Shown: piece after piece, positions 1-8,394 of the stretch
How the letters are laid out: each line of letters starts with the position of its first letter
Position numbering within the stretch: position 1 is the stretch's first letter
Assembly: GCA_017473225.1 (NCBI GenBank)
Contig: JAFUMG010000043.1
Span: forward strand, 1 to 64,000
DNA length: 64,000 nt
DNA from: Oscillospiraceae bacterium
GTDB taxonomy: Bacteria; Bacillota; Clostridia; Oscillospirales; Oscillospiraceae
Reading direction: 5' to 3'
Notes under the pieces: generated by a model
What the model was told of the DNA's origin: nothing
Database searches by the model: none
The model's input: the letters and a program-made list of their open reading frames with translations, nothing else
Made by a program: the position numbers and the translations under genes

Positions 1-28
1 ACCACATTTTATTCAGGAGGTGCTTATT

Positions 29-454
29 ATGGCACAGAAAGTCACTGGCATTATTAAGCTTCAGATCAACGCCGCAAAGGCTACCGCTTCCCCCCCTGTT
101 GGCCCCGCTCTGGGTCAGCATGGCGTTAATATCGCTGCATTTATCAAGGAATTCAACGCTCGTACCAAGGACATGGAGGGTTACAAGATCCCCGTCGTCA
201 TCACTGTGTACGCAGACCGCAGCTTCACCTTCATCACCAAGACTCCTCCTACCCCCCTGCTGGTCATGAAGGCCATCGGTCTGGAGAAGGGTTCCGGTGT
301 TCCCAACAAGACTAAGGTTGGCACCATCACCAAGGCTCAGATCACCGAGATCGCTAAGACCAAGCTGCCCGACCTGAACGTCACTTCCCTGGAAGCCGCT
401 GAGAGCCAGGTTGCTGGCACCTGCCGCTCCATGGGCGTTACCGTTGTTGATTGA
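29..454 (+). CDS. rplK: 50S ribosomal protein L11
   Basis: L11 binds the GTPase-associated centre of 23S rRNA and supports factor-dependent GTP hydrolysis. The 141-residue product has the usual family length. The N-terminal proline-rich segment around residues 21-34 ([14 protein letters not shown]) is the diagnostic L11 motif, and the rRNA-binding C-terminal half follows. The start is the ATG at 29, about 9 nt after AGGAGG (15-20); an in-frame GTG at 20 overlaps that ribosome site and is unlikely. It precedes rplA by 75 nt, the usual L11-L1 pair. Its promoter and upstream neighbours (commonly secE/nusG) lie outside the window. Confidence 0.98.
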   Translation: MAQKVTGIIKLQINAAKATASPPVGPALGQHGVNIAAFIKEFNARTKDMEGYKIPVVITVYADRSFTFITKTPPTPLLVMKAIGLEKGSGVPNKTKVGTITKAQITEIAKTKLPDLNVTSLEAAESQVAGTCRSMGVTVVD

Positions 455-529
455 TAATTGCTAATCCGGGAGCTGCCCGGAAATGTGGGAGGATTATTCC
501 GCATCACCACTTTATAGGAGGAAATTAAA

Positions 530-1222
530 TTGTTTAGAGGCAAAAAGTATCAGGAAAGCGCGAAGCTGATCGACCGCGCTGTTCAGTATGATCCCAATGA
601 AGCCCTGGATCTGGTTGTGAAGGGCGCTTCCGCTAAGTTCGACGAGACCGTCGAGCTGCATATCAAGCTGGGTGTCGACTCCCGTCACGCCGACCAGCAG
701 GTCCGCGGCGCTGTCGTTCTGCCCAACGGCACCGGCAAGACCCGCCGCGTGCTGGTGTTCGCCAAGGACGCCAAGCTGGATGAGGCCAAGGCTGCTGGCG
801 CTGACTATGTCGGCGGCATGGACCTGGTCGAGAAGATCACCAAGGAGAACTGGTTCGAGTTCGACGTGGTCGTCGCTTCTCCCGACATGATGGGTATCGT
901 TGGCCGTCTGGGTAAGGTCCTGGGCCCCAAGGGTCTGATGCCCTCCCCCAAGGCCGGCACCGTGACCCCCAACGTCGCTGCCGCTGTCAAGGAAATCAAG
1001 GCTGGTAAGGTCGAGTACCGTCTGGACAAGACCAACATCATCCACTGCCCCATCGGCAAGGTCTCCTTCGGCACCGAGAAGCTGGCTGAGAACATGGACA
1101 CCCTGGTCCGCGCTGTTGTGAAGGCTAAGCCCGCAGCTGCCAAGGGTCAGTATATCCGTTCCTGCACCGTCGCTTCCACCATGGGACCCGGCGTCAAGGT
1201 CTCCACTGCCAAGTATCTGTAA
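530..1222 (+). CDS. rplA: 50S ribosomal protein L1
   Basis: L1 forms the mobile L1 stalk near the ribosomal E site and in many bacteria represses its own operon. The product is 230 residues, typical for the family, with the characteristic stretch [20 protein letters not shown] near the middle. The start codon is TTG at 530, supported by AGGAGG (517-522) at good spacing; no better ATG exists. It is followed directly by a strong terminator, so the L11-L1 transcript ends here rather than continuing into rplJ-rplL. Confidence 0.98.
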   Translation: MFRGKKYQESAKLIDRAVQYDPNEALDLVVKGASAKFDETVELHIKLGVDSRHADQQVRGAVVLPNGTGKTRRVLVFAKDAKLDEAKAAGADYVGGMDLVEKITKENWFEFDVVVASPDMMGIVGRLGKVLGPKGLMPSPKAGTVTPNVAAAVKEIKAGKVEYRLDKTNIIHCPIGKVSFGTEKLAENMDTLVRAVVKAKPAAAKGQYIRSCTVASTMGPGVKVSTAKYL

Positions 1223-1235
1223 TTTGATACGATTC

Positions 1236-1266
1236 ACTCCCTCAGGCTTGCCTGAGGGAGTTTTTC
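1236..1266 (+). terminator. Intrinsic terminator after rplA
   Basis: A perfect 12-bp stem (1236-1247 with 1250-1261) is followed by a T run. It closes the rplK-rplA unit. Confidence 0.92.
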
Positions 1267-1304
1267 TATTTACGATGAGGATATCACATTAAGGTAAAAT
1301 TAAT

Positions 1305-1333
1305 TTGCTATCCAAAAATCCCTATGATATACT
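1305..1333 (+). promoter_or_regulatory. Sigma-A promoter for the lipoprotein gene
   Basis: TTGCTA at 1305-1310 and TATACT at 1328-1333 are separated by 17 bp, just after the rplA terminator and 24 nt before the lipoprotein start. Confidence 0.75.
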
Positions 1334-1357
1334 AAAAGAAAAAGGGGGTTGCTGGCA

Positions 1358-1840
1358 ATGAAAAAGCTGATATCGGTCATTATGCTGTTGGGCATTCTGT
1401 TCCTTGCGGGCTGCAATACAAACAAATCCATCCAAGGCATCGATCTCCCCTTCGAAGAATCGGAGATCCAGCAGATCGCACTGGTTTACTACACCGGGGA
1501 TCCCTCCGATGCCCGGCAGAAGATCGTCACAGGCAGTGAGGACATCCAGTACATCTACAACATGTTCTCCAATGAGATCCATCTTGAGACAAACAGTAGA
1601 AACCTCTCTGACCCTTCTGACACGCTGCGCATCCGCATTGGCCTGAAAGATGGTCATGGTTTCAGCATGCAATACGAGGGGTTCGGCGTCAAGGAAGGCC
1701 TTCTATCCTCTTCCGATGGGGATTTTGCCTACTTCACTCCTACGGATGTGGCATGGCTTTGGGATCAGCTGACTGCTGAATATGAAGCAAGCCCCATTTC
1801 CCTCGCGCCTTCCGGCGCTACCGAATCTCCGGTCAAGTGA
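1358..1840 (+). CDS. Putative lipoprotein of unknown function
   Basis: The 160-residue product begins MKKLISVIMLLGILFLAGC, a lipoprotein signal peptide with lipobox LAGC, so it is probably anchored outside the cytoplasmic membrane. The rest is soluble and I recognise no family. The ATG at 1358 is chosen because it follows a G-rich ribosome site (1344-1348); an in-frame TTG at 1349 abuts that site. It has its own promoter and is followed 12 nt later by another small membrane-anchored gene, probably one operon. Codons look more A/T-rich than in the flanking ribosomal genes. Confidence 0.8.
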   Translation: MKKLISVIMLLGILFLAGCNTNKSIQGIDLPFEESEIQQIALVYYTGDPSDARQKIVTGSEDIQYIYNMFSNEIHLETNSRNLSDPSDTLRIRIGLKDGHGFSMQYEGFGVKEGLLSSSDGDFAYFTPTDVAWLWDQLTAEYEASPISLAPSGATESPVK

Positions 1841-1852
1841 GGAGCGTCTTTG

Positions 1853-2332
1853 ATGTTCAAACGCAAATTGATTATCGGCATCATCGCAGGCCTTAACCTT
1901 TTGATTGGCTGTCTTTGTTTCCTGCCTGCCGCACGAGAAATCGATCAGTCTTTCCTCTGCACCGTATCGCTTGACAACAATTCGGATACTTTACAAACAG
2001 CTACAGTACGCTTCCGGGGTACATACTACGACTACCTGTTTCTTACAGACCGATTTGATGGATATATCACTGAATCCGGTATCGACGAGACTCAGGCAAG
2101 GATCTCCTGGAACCAAATGGAAACGCTGACTTCAAAGGTTTCCATCAACTCAGAACACCCTGCTTTCGTAGACGAGCGAACACACTGGAGTTCGAATTCA
2201 TTCCAAATAAAAGAAAAGAGATATCTACTGGCCGACGAAGACTTAAAATCGTTCCAGCTGTACTATTACATCCCCATATCAGATGGTGATTGGACTCTGA
2301 ATTTCATCCTTACCTACCCGCAGTGCTTTTAG
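1853..2332 (+). CDS. Membrane-anchored protein of unknown function
   Basis: The 159-residue product starts MFKRKLIIGIIAGLNLLIGC followed by CLCFLPA, a single N-terminal membrane anchor or signal segment, then a hydrophilic domain that would lie outside. I recognise no domain. The ATG at 1853 is preceded by GAGGAG (1839-1844), which overlaps the stop of the lipoprotein gene, so translation is probably coupled. A TTG three bases upstream is in frame but less likely. Base composition is A/T-rich compared with the ribosomal genes on both sides, consistent with an accessory insertion between rplA and rplJ. Confidence 0.75.
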   Translation: MFKRKLIIGIIAGLNLLIGCLCFLPAAREIDQSFLCTVSLDNNSDTLQTATVRFRGTYYDYLFLTDRFDGYITESGIDETQARISWNQMETLTSKVSINSEHPAFVDERTHWSSNSFQIKEKRYLLADEDLKSFQLYYYIPISDGDWTLNFILTYPQCF

Positions 2333-2477
2333 GCAAGCTTAACAAGCTCCTGATGCTCCTGGAAAAACGGTCCGTCACTGAATGAAACCAACCAGGCACT
2401 CACTTTGCCATCCTTCCCAGCGGACCGTCAAGGATGCCGGTCCCTATAAAAAACTCAAAAAATTTCAAAAATAATGC

Positions 2478-2506
2478 TTGACAAACTGAATCACATATGT
2501 TAATAT
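2478..2506 (+). promoter_or_regulatory. Sigma-A promoter for rplJ-rplL
   Basis: Perfect TTGACA (2478-2483) and TAATAT (2501-2506) with a 17-bp spacer. Transcription would start near 2513 and read the L10 leader. The remaining upstream gap (2333-2477) holds only a long-range complementarity (acggtccg 2367-2374 with cggaccgt 2421-2428) that I cannot assign. Confidence 0.9.
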
Positions 2507-2512
2507 ATCGGA

Positions 2513-2625
2513 GTTGCCAAAGACAGCAGGTGTTCGAAAGAACGTAAGTCCTGCCGAGGTGCGCTGAATGTGATTGTTTCGCGTGTCTTTCTGTCTTCTG
2601 GCAGGAAGACACTTTTTTTATTTTC
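2513..2625 (+). promoter_or_regulatory. Ribosomal protein L10 leader with attenuator hairpin
   Basis: The structured 5' UTR of rplJ has the layout of the L10 leader: a GC-rich region (2525-2575) in which L10(L12)4 would bind, then a hairpin (2583-2612) directly followed by a T run (2612-2619) just before the rplJ ribosome site. Free L10-L12 complex is known in Firmicutes to promote termination or block translation at such leaders. Assignment rests on position and structure; a covariance search against Rfam RF00557 would settle it. Confidence 0.8.
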
Positions 2626-2638
2626 GGAGGTGAAAATT

Positions 2639-3166
2639 ATGCCCAACGCTAAGGTTCTTGAGAGCAAGAAGGCTGTTGTCGAGGCCCTGACCGGCAAGAT
2701 CCAGGAAGCTACTTCCGTCGTCTTCGTCGATTACAAGGGTATCAATGTTGCTCAGGATACCGAGCTGCGTAAGCAGTTCCGTGAGGCCGGTGTTGAGTAC
2801 TCCGTTGTTAAGAATACTCTGACGAATTTCGCTGCTAAGAATGCAGGTTATGATTTCTCTGAGGTTCTGAACGGTACTACCGCTATGGCTTCCACCACCG
2901 GCGACCCCATCGCCCCTGCTCGTATCGTCTGCGAGTTCGCCAAGAAGAACAAGGGTTGCACCCTGTCCATCAAGGGCGGCATCGTTGAGGGTTCTGTTCT
3001 GTCCGCTGACCAGCTGAATGGCTTCGGTGAGCTGCCCAGCAAGAACGCTCTGGTTGCTTCCGTCCTGGGTACCTTCCTGGCACCTATCTCCAGCCTGGCT
3101 TTCGTCCTGGATCAGGTTCGTATCCAGAAGGAAGGCGGCGCTCCTGCTGCAGAAGCAGAAGCTTGA
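2639..3166 (+). CDS. rplJ: 50S ribosomal protein L10
   Basis: L10 anchors the L7/L12 dimers to 23S rRNA at the base of the ribosomal stalk. The 175-residue product has the normal length and family features (ESKKAVVEALTGKIQEATSVVFVDYKGI near the N terminus and a C-terminal helix that binds L12). The ATG at 2639 follows GGAGGTG (2626-2632); the open frame extends upstream to 2570 but that part lies within the leader hairpin. It is cotranscribed with rplL, 55 nt downstream, and probably self-regulated through the leader. Confidence 0.98.
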   Translation: MPNAKVLESKKAVVEALTGKIQEATSVVFVDYKGINVAQDTELRKQFREAGVEYSVVKNTLTNFAAKNAGYDFSEVLNGTTAMASTTGDPIAPARIVCEFAKKNKGCTLSIKGGIVEGSVLSADQLNGFGELPSKNALVASVLGTFLAPISSLAFVLDQVRIQKEGGAPAAEAEA

Positions 3167-3221
3167 TTTGTTCGTAAACACAACAACACTCTACTCACTT
3201 AAATTTTAGGAGGATTTTATC

Positions 3222-3593
3222 ATGGCATCTGAAAAGATCACTGCTCTGGTCGAGCAGGTTAAGGAACTGACCGTTCTGGAGCTGTCCGAGCTCGTTCACA
3301 CCCTGGAAGAAGTTTTCGGTGTTTCCGCCGCTGCCGCTGCTGTCGCTGCTCCCGCTGCCGCTGCTGAGGTTGTCGAAGAGAAGACCGAGTTCGACGTCAT
3401 CCTGAAGGCCGCTGGCGCTTCCAAGCTGAACGTCATCAAGGTTGTCCGTGCCGCTACCGGCCTGGGCCTGAAGGACGCTAAGGATCTGGTTGACAACTGC
3501 CCCAAGACCCTGAAGGAAGCTATCTCCAAGGAAGATGCAGAGAAGCTGGTCGCCGAGCTGAAGGAAGCTGGCGCCGAGGCCGAGATCAAGTAA
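3222..3593 (+). CDS. rplL: 50S ribosomal protein L7/L12
   Basis: L7/L12 forms the flexible stalk dimers that recruit translation factors. The 123-residue acidic product has the three expected parts: an N-terminal helical dimerisation domain (about 1-35), an Ala/Pro/Val-rich hinge (about 37-56), and a C-terminal domain with the conserved helix [19 protein letters not shown]. The start follows AGGAGG (3209-3214). It is the last gene of the rplJ-rplL unit and is followed by a hairpin terminator. Confidence 0.98.
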   Translation: MASEKITALVEQVKELTVLELSELVHTLEEVFGVSAAAAAVAAPAAAAEVVEEKTEFDVILKAAGASKLNVIKVVRAATGLGLKDAKDLVDNCPKTLKEAISKEDAEKLVAELKEAGAEAEIK

Positions 3594-3614
3594 TTGATTT
3601 CTACCCAAACATAC

Positions 3615-3646
3615 AACAGCCGCCAGTAATGGCGGCTGTTTGCTTA
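3615..3646 (+). terminator. Terminator after rplL
   Basis: A 10-bp perfect stem (3615-3624 with 3631-3640) is followed by an interrupted T-rich stretch. Confidence 0.75.
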
Positions 3647-3666
3647 TCCACTTTATGGAGGCCCCT

Positions 3667-4485
3667 ATGGAAACTGTTACGAAAGATTTATTGGCGGGCC
3701 TGACGGCCCAGTTCGATTTGGCCGGTATGCTCCGGCTGGTGCTGATCATCGCGGTGGGCTCCCTGCTGCTGGGACTGGTGGGCCGTCTGGTCTTCGGAAA
3801 GCGCTCCGGCCTGAACCACAGCGTTTCCTCCGCCATCGGCATCCTGTTCGTCTATGCCGTCACCATCGTCATCTATACCTTTGATCCGGCAAATCTGAGC
3901 CGGTTCCTCTCTCCCCTGCCCTTTGTTTCCTTCCATGGAGAGTATCTGCTGATCTTCTCCTTCACCGGCTCCGAGTTCCCGGCCATCTGCGCAGAGATTT
4001 TGAATATGGTCATCCTGGCCTTCCTGGTGAACCTTCTGGACACCGTGATCCCCAAGGGTAGGAATGTGCTGACCTGGTATCTGCTGCGGTTTGTGACCGT
4101 GGTACTGGCCATGGCGGCGCAACTGGTGGTCACCGGTCTGCTGACCGCTTACCTGCCCGGCGTGCTGGTCACCTACGCCCCGATCATTTTGGTCGGCATC
4201 CTGCTGGTCATGGTCCTGCTGGGCGTTCTGAAGGCCCTTCTGGGCCTGGTGCTGACCATCACCAACCCCATCCTCGGCGCCATCTATGCCTTCTTTTTCT
4301 CCTCGAAGATCGGCAAGATGCTGGGCAAGGCCGTCACCACTACCCTGCTCCTGTCGGCCCTGGTTTATCTGCTGGGCTACCTGGGCTTCGGCGTGGTGAG
4401 CATCACCGCCGCCGCGTTAACGGGCTACATCCCGCTGGTCATCGTACTGCTGATCATGTGGTATCTGCTGGGCCATGTGCTGTAA
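3667..4485 (+). CDS. Polytopic membrane protein of unknown function
   Basis: The 272-residue product is almost entirely hydrophobic, with about seven or eight predicted membrane segments and short loops. I see no catalytic or transporter signature; loose resemblance to CvpA-like membrane proteins is not enough for a name. The ATG at 3667 is preceded by GGAGG (3657-3661); alternative starts at 3640 and 3655 lie in or before that site. It stands alone between the rplL terminator and a strong bidirectional terminator. It may be transcribed by readthrough from rplJL, since no clear promoter is visible in the gap. Confidence 0.75.
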   Translation: METVTKDLLAGLTAQFDLAGMLRLVLIIAVGSLLLGLVGRLVFGKRSGLNHSVSSAIGILFVYAVTIVIYTFDPANLSRFLSPLPFVSFHGEYLLIFSFTGSEFPAICAEILNMVILAFLVNLLDTVIPKGRNVLTWYLLRFVTVVLAMAAQLVVTGLLTAYLPGVLVTYAPIILVGILLVMVLLGVLKALLGLVLTITNPILGAIYAFFFSSKIGKMLGKAVTTTLLLSALVYLLGYLGFGVVSITAAALTGYIPLVIVLLIMWYLLGHVL

Positions 4486-4487
4486 TG

Positions 4488-4517
4488 AAAATTCCCCGCC
4501 GAAAGGCGGGGAATTTT
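4488..4517. terminator. Bidirectional terminator
   Basis: A 13-bp stem (4488-4500 with 4505-4517) has a GAAA loop, with A and T tracts on the two sides. It lies between convergent genes ending at 4485 (+) and 4522 (-) and can serve both. Confidence 0.9.
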
Positions 4518-4521
4518 TGTA

Positions 4522-5652
4522 TCAATAGATATTCATGGATTCCAGCAGCAGACCGGAATCGGTTTTGACGATGGTCAGCTTCGCGCTGGTGCTGGTGCGG
4601 ACAACGCCCTCCTTGCCGGTAGTGTCCACCTCGTAGGTCACGTCGCACAGATATTTGCCCTCTTCGATCCGCAACTGCAGGTGGGTCGTGATGGAGACCA
4701 CCTCGTCACCCTTGCTCTGGCCGAACTGGAGGCCCTCGATGGCCGCGTGGAGCCGGGATGCCAGGTCGCTGTCGGCCACCACCAGCTCGATGAGCTGATC
4801 ATAAGTACCGTAGCGGGTATTCTTATTGGAGCCCGTGAAGGCCACGTACCGCTCCACGAATTCAGCGGTGAATTCATCCAGCGCCTTGGTCTCCTCCTCG
4901 GAGCAGTTCAGATAGAACTGGGACCAGTCGGTGTTCTCGTCAAACACGGCGGGATTGCCCTCGGGGTCGGAGGCGGTCATTTCCAGCTGGCCCAGGAAGG
5001 GACCGGCCTGATAGGTGACCTTGACAGGCAGATCGTAGTCCTCATAATAGGCCTCCACTTCCTCGTAGTGGATGTTGTCCTCAATGATATATTCCTCACC
5101 CAGCACATGGCCGTTGACGCTGACGCTGTAATCGCTGGGGACGGTCATGGAGACGGTGTCGTTCCAGACCAGGAAGGAGAAATCAAAGGACTCCTCCGCG
5201 AAGCTCCAGGGGGTGAAGCCGTATTCATCCGCCGCGCCGGATTCGATGGCGAACTGGCCGATGACCTGTCCGCCGCTGCGCAGGACATAGACCTGCCGGG
5301 TGTCGGTGCATTCGCTGGACTTCTTGGCGTAGGTCACGCCGCCGCTGATGCTCTCCAGGATGATCTCCCGGCACTCCTCCTCGCTCTGAAGATTGGTGTC
5401 GATCTGATCCATGACCGCAATGCCCATATCGCAGATATGCGCATCGGTCAGATGATCCATATAGTCATTCAGCGCGACCTTGGAGCGGGAGGCCTCATAA
5501 GCATCCAGATAGCTCCACAGGTACTTCAGGCCGTAGACCGTGGCACCCAGGAAGGCCGCTACATACAGGAACATCAGCAGCCAGAACAGCCACCAGCGGG
5601 CCTTTTTGACCTTCTGCTTTTTGACCGGCTGATTCTGATAATACTTACTCAT
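4522..5652 (-). CDS. Single-pass membrane protein with large extracytoplasmic domain, unknown
   Basis: The 376-residue product has a short basic cytoplasmic tail (KKQKVKKARWW), one membrane segment at about residues 24-46, and a large acidic external region. I recognise no domain. The start at 5652 is chosen because the upstream GTG (5661) lies within the AGGAGG site. Its first 8 bases overlap the end of the upstream phosphodiester glycosidase gene, so the two are almost certainly one translationally coupled operon at the cell surface. Function cannot be inferred beyond that. Confidence 0.75.
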   Translation of the reverse strand: MSKYYQNQPVKKQKVKKARWWLFWLLMFLYVAAFLGATVYGLKYLWSYLDAYEASRSKVALNDYMDHLTDAHICDMGIAVMDQIDTNLQSEEECREIILESISGGVTYAKKSSECTDTRQVYVLRSGGQVIGQFAIESGAADEYGFTPWSFAEESFDFSFLVWNDTVSMTVPSDYSVSVNGHVLGEEYIIEDNIHYEEVEAYYEDYDLPVKVTYQAGPFLGQLEMTASDPEGNPAVFDENTDWSQFYLNCSEEETKALDEFTAEFVERYVAFTGSNKNTRYGTYDQLIELVVADSDLASRLHAAIEGLQFGQSKGDEVVSITTHLQLRIEEGKYLCDVTYEVDTTGKEGVVRTSTSAKLTIVKTDSGLLLESMNIY

Positions 5653-6856
5653 TGCCGGCACCTCCTTCCTTCAGCACCAGGAATGTGGTGGGCACCGGGC
5701 GGATGCCGATGACCGACGCGCAGTTATTGATGTAATCGCCGCCATACCACATCAGGCTGGAGGAGCCGCCGTCCAGATTGCAGGCGTTCACCGCGCCGAA
5801 TTCCAGGAAGATGTCCACCATGTCCTGATACGTCGCGCCCAGGCTGATGACCTGCCGGCCGTCGATGACCAGCATCAGGATGGCGCCGTCGGAGCGCTGG
5901 CCGATGGCGGTCCGGGGATTGACGCCGCTGGTGCCCACATCGCAGGCCTCACCGTTGGAGACCAGCACCGGGCCGAAGCTGACGCCGTACTGGATATTCT
6001 TTTCCTGCACGTCCTTGGAGGTCAGCTTGCCCACATGGAGGATGTAGTCACTGTCGATGCCCACAAAGCCGTCCTGAACGCCCTTGCTCTCATAGTAGAC
6101 CTTTCCCTCGTAAACGACCATGCTGTTGGGGATGGAGCCGTTGCCGTGACCCTCAGGGTCCTCGAAGCCGCCGGCATTGATGCCGGCCACAGCGTCGAAC
6201 TGCTCCACCATCTGCTCGACGGTATAGCCCCGTCCGCCGTAGGAGCTGGGGACGCTGCCCATGATGACCCGGGAGGGGTCCAGGACCACCATCATGTAGC
6301 CGGAGTAGCCCTCGCCCTTGACGGGCTCGATGATGATGCCGTCGCCGTCCTCGTCCACCAGGCCCCATTCGTCAGCGGCAGGGCCCTGAACTTCCTCCCC
6401 CTCATGGGACTCGTCGGTCTTGTCCTCAGGCTTGGTGATGGTGATCAGGGAGGTATCGGTTTCGACATACTCCTCCACCTCAGTCTTGTTCTCGATGGCG
6501 GCGATCTCCTCCTCAGTGAAGAAGAGATCCGCCAGGAAGCCGATGGCGCTGGTCTCCCGGACGGACATCACGAAAATGTCACGGGCGCTGGGAGAGGGGC
6601 CTCTGGCTATGACGTACATGACGCCGTACAGGGCCGTCACGATCAGCAGCACCGTCACCACCAGGAAAATAGCCAGCCGGGCAAAGAACCGGCCCACCCG
6701 CCGGGCGGCAGAGGGCTTCTTCGGAGCGGGGATCTCCTCCCGCCGCTCCTGCCTGGGCTCCCGCGGGGTTTCCGGCTCCGCCTGCGCCGGGGTATCGTAA
6801 AGCTGGGACTGCAATTCCGCCATAATGTCGTCGAAATTGAATTCTTCGTGTTCCAC
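5645..6856 (-). CDS. Phosphodiester glycosidase (NAGPA-like) family membrane protein
   Basis: The C-terminal half (about residues 205-395) matches the phosphodiester glycosidase/NAGPA domain (PF09992), with AGINAGGFEDPEGHG, a central NPRTAIGQ segment and CNLDGGSSS. Such domains cleave sugar-phosphodiester linkages, for example uncovering GlcNAc-phosphate or trimming wall polymers. The N terminus is a cytoplasmic Pro/Arg-rich tail, then one membrane span (about 54-76), so the enzyme faces outside. The start is GTG at 6856 with GGAGG seven bases upstream, and a sigma-A promoter lies just ahead. It is the first gene of a two-gene operon. Confidence 0.85.
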   Translation of the reverse strand: MEHEEFNFDDIMAELQSQLYDTPAQAEPETPREPRQERREEIPAPKKPSAARRVGRFFARLAIFLVVTVLLIVTALYGVMYVIARGPSPSARDIFVMSVRETSAIGFLADLFFTEEEIAAIENKTEVEEYVETDTSLITITKPEDKTDESHEGEEVQGPAADEWGLVDEDGDGIIIEPVKGEGYSGYMMVVLDPSRVIMGSVPSSYGGRGYTVEQMVEQFDAVAGINAGGFEDPEGHGNGSIPNSMVVYEGKVYYESKGVQDGFVGIDSDYILHVGKLTSKDVQEKNIQYGVSFGPVLVSNGEACDVGTSGVNPRTAIGQRSDGAILMLVIDGRQVISLGATYQDMVDIFLEFGAVNACNLDGGSSSLMWYGGDYINNCASVIGIRPVPTTFLVLKEGGAGNE

Positions 6857-6891
6857 GCGCTTTCCTCCATTGCGTTTTTATTTTACACTTT

Positions 6892-6920
6892 AGTATATCA
6901 AATGATGTAGAATTTGTAAA
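6892..6920 (-). promoter_or_regulatory. Sigma-A promoter for the phosphodiester glycosidase operon
   Basis: Minus-strand TTTACA (6915-6920) and TATACT (6892-6897) are 17 bp apart. Confidence 0.8.
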
Positions 6921-6962
6921 GTTTTCTGAGGAAAGTTGTCAAAAATTATCTTCATCCGCAAA

Positions 6963-6990
6963 GAAAAAGCCGGTCCTTTCGGACCGGCTA
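6963..6990 (-). terminator. Terminator after mrp
   Basis: A 9-bp GC-rich stem (6968-6976 with 6981-6989) is followed, on the minus strand, by a T run (6964-6968). Confidence 0.88.
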
Positions 6991-6996
6991 TTATGC

Positions 6997-7830
6997 TCAA
7001 TGACGGCACTCTGCCTTTTCGACAGCTTCGATGACGCCCTCCACGCAGTCGGTGTAGACCGTCTCCATCAGGCCGTTGTCATAGGCCTCGGCAACGGCGG
7101 GATCGATGGGAAGTCTGGCCAGAATGGGCAGGCCGAATTCGGCGGCTACCTCATCCAGATGGCTCTTGCCGAAGACCTGGATCTTCTTGCCGCAGTCGGG
7201 ACACTTCAGATAAGAATAGTTCTCCACAAAGCCCAGTACGGGAATATGCATCATATTGGCCATCTTCACAGCCTTGGAGACGATCATGCTGACCAGATCC
7301 TGGGGAGAGGTCACGATGACGATGCCGTCCACAGGCAGGCTCTGGAAGACCGTCAGGGGCACGTCGCCGGTGCCGGGAGGCATATCCACGAACATATAGT
7401 CCACGTCCTCCCAGATGACGTCGGTCCAGAACTGCTTCACCGCGCCGGCGATGACAGGGCCCCGCCAAACAACGGGATCCGCGGGATTATCCAGCAGCAG
7501 GTTGATGGACATCACCTGAATGCCGCCGCGGCTCAGGGCAGGATACAGGCCCTCCTCCGTGGCGCCCTGGCACTCGCTGACACCGAAGGCAGTGGGCGCG
7601 GAGGGGCCGGTGATATCGGCGTCCAGCACGGCCACCCGCTTGCCCTTCCGGGCCATGTGGACCGCCAGCATGGAGGTGACAGTGGACTTACCCACGCCGC
7701 CCTTGCCGGAGACCACGGCGATGACCTTCTTGACGGTGGACTTGGGATTCAGGCTGGCCAGCAGGCTCTCCGCCTTGCGCTCGCCGCAGTCAGAGCCGCA
7801 GCTGCTGCAATTTCCATTACAAGAACTCAT
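6997..7830 (-). CDS. mrp: Mrp/NBP35-family Fe-S cluster carrier ATPase
   Basis: P-loop ATPase of the Mrp/ApbC/NBP35 group that carries or inserts iron-sulfur clusters. The 277-residue product begins with a cysteine cluster (Cys4, Cys8, Cys11, Cys15) like the NBP35 N-terminal ferredoxin motif. It has the deviant Walker A SGKGGVGKS at residues 41-49, DMPPGTGD in the middle and a C-terminal CPDC motif that bridges the dimer cluster. The start at 7830 follows AAAAGGAGC. The open frame extends to 7893, but that part lies on the promoter, so the longer form is wrong. It is monocistronic. Confidence 0.93.
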   Translation of the reverse strand: MSSCNGNCSSCGSDCGERKAESLLASLNPKSTVKKVIAVVSGKGGVGKSTVTSMLAVHMARKGKRVAVLDADITGPSAPTAFGVSECQGATEEGLYPALSRGGIQVMSINLLLDNPADPVVWRGPVIAGAVKQFWTDVIWEDVDYMFVDMPPGTGDVPLTVFQSLPVDGIVIVTSPQDLVSMIVSKAVKMANMMHIPVLGFVENYSYLKCPDCGKKIQVFGKSHLDEVAAEFGLPILARLPIDPAVAEAYDNGLMETVYTDCVEGVIEAVEKAECRH

Positions 7831-7864
7831 TGAGAAAATCGCTCCTTTTGTTTTATCTTCCAAT

Positions 7865-7893
7865 ATTATAGGCCCGAAAACAGGAAGTGTCAA
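7865..7893 (-). promoter_or_regulatory. Consensus sigma-A promoter for mrp
   Basis: Minus-strand TTGACA (7888-7893) and TATAAT (7865-7870) with exactly 17 bp between them, both perfect consensus. Confidence 0.92.
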
Positions 7894-7937
7894 CCTTCAA
7901 ATCGCGCGTTATTGACCCATCCGCTTCGGGAAGGCGG

Positions 7938-8393
7938 CTACTTTTTCCGCAGTGTGCCGACCACCAGCCAAATGCCGACGGCCAGGAAGGCCAGCGCGCC
8001 GATGAGTCCCACGGCGCTGCCGCCGAAAAGGGGCTCCCCCGCCGCCTGGAAACCGAACCAGGCAAACACAGACCAGGTGCACATGATGATCAGAAAGGCG
8101 CCCCCGATGAGCTTCTGCCTTCTGCTCCGCCGCTCGGACCGAAGCAGCTCCGCCTCGGCCCGCTGAAGGATGCCGTCCACCGACAGGTCCGGCTTGCCGT
8201 CATACACCACGAACTGGCACACCTTATCGCCAACCCGGATATCGTGCTCAGAATTGCCCTCGCAGTCGCTTTTCATGATCCTGACCGCCAACTCCTCATC
8301 CACATAGATGTCATAATAGGCTCCGTGTTCCTCCCAGCGGACGGTGTGGATCTGCTCCCCCACCGTGACAGGCCAGCTGTTTCTTTTTCTCAT
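7938..8393 (-). CDS. Small membrane protein of unknown function
   Basis: The 151-residue product has a soluble N-terminal half (about 1-90, basic linker RSERRSRRQK at its end) and two membrane helices (about 95-115 and 125-147). No family is recognised. It starts one base after the stop of the ABC-F gene, with AGGAGGGATG-type spacing inside the end of that gene, so it is the last gene of the comEC-holA-rnmV-ABC-F operon. No clear terminator is visible before the mrp promoter region. Confidence 0.75.
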   Translation of the reverse strand: MRKRNSWPVTVGEQIHTVRWEEHGAYYDIYVDEELAVRIMKSDCEGNSEHDIRVGDKVCQFVVYDGKPDLSVDGILQRAEAELLRSERRSRRQKLIGGAFLIIMCTWSVFAWFGFQAAGEPLFGGSAVGLIGALAFLAVGIWLVVGTLRKK

Positions 8394-8394
8394 A

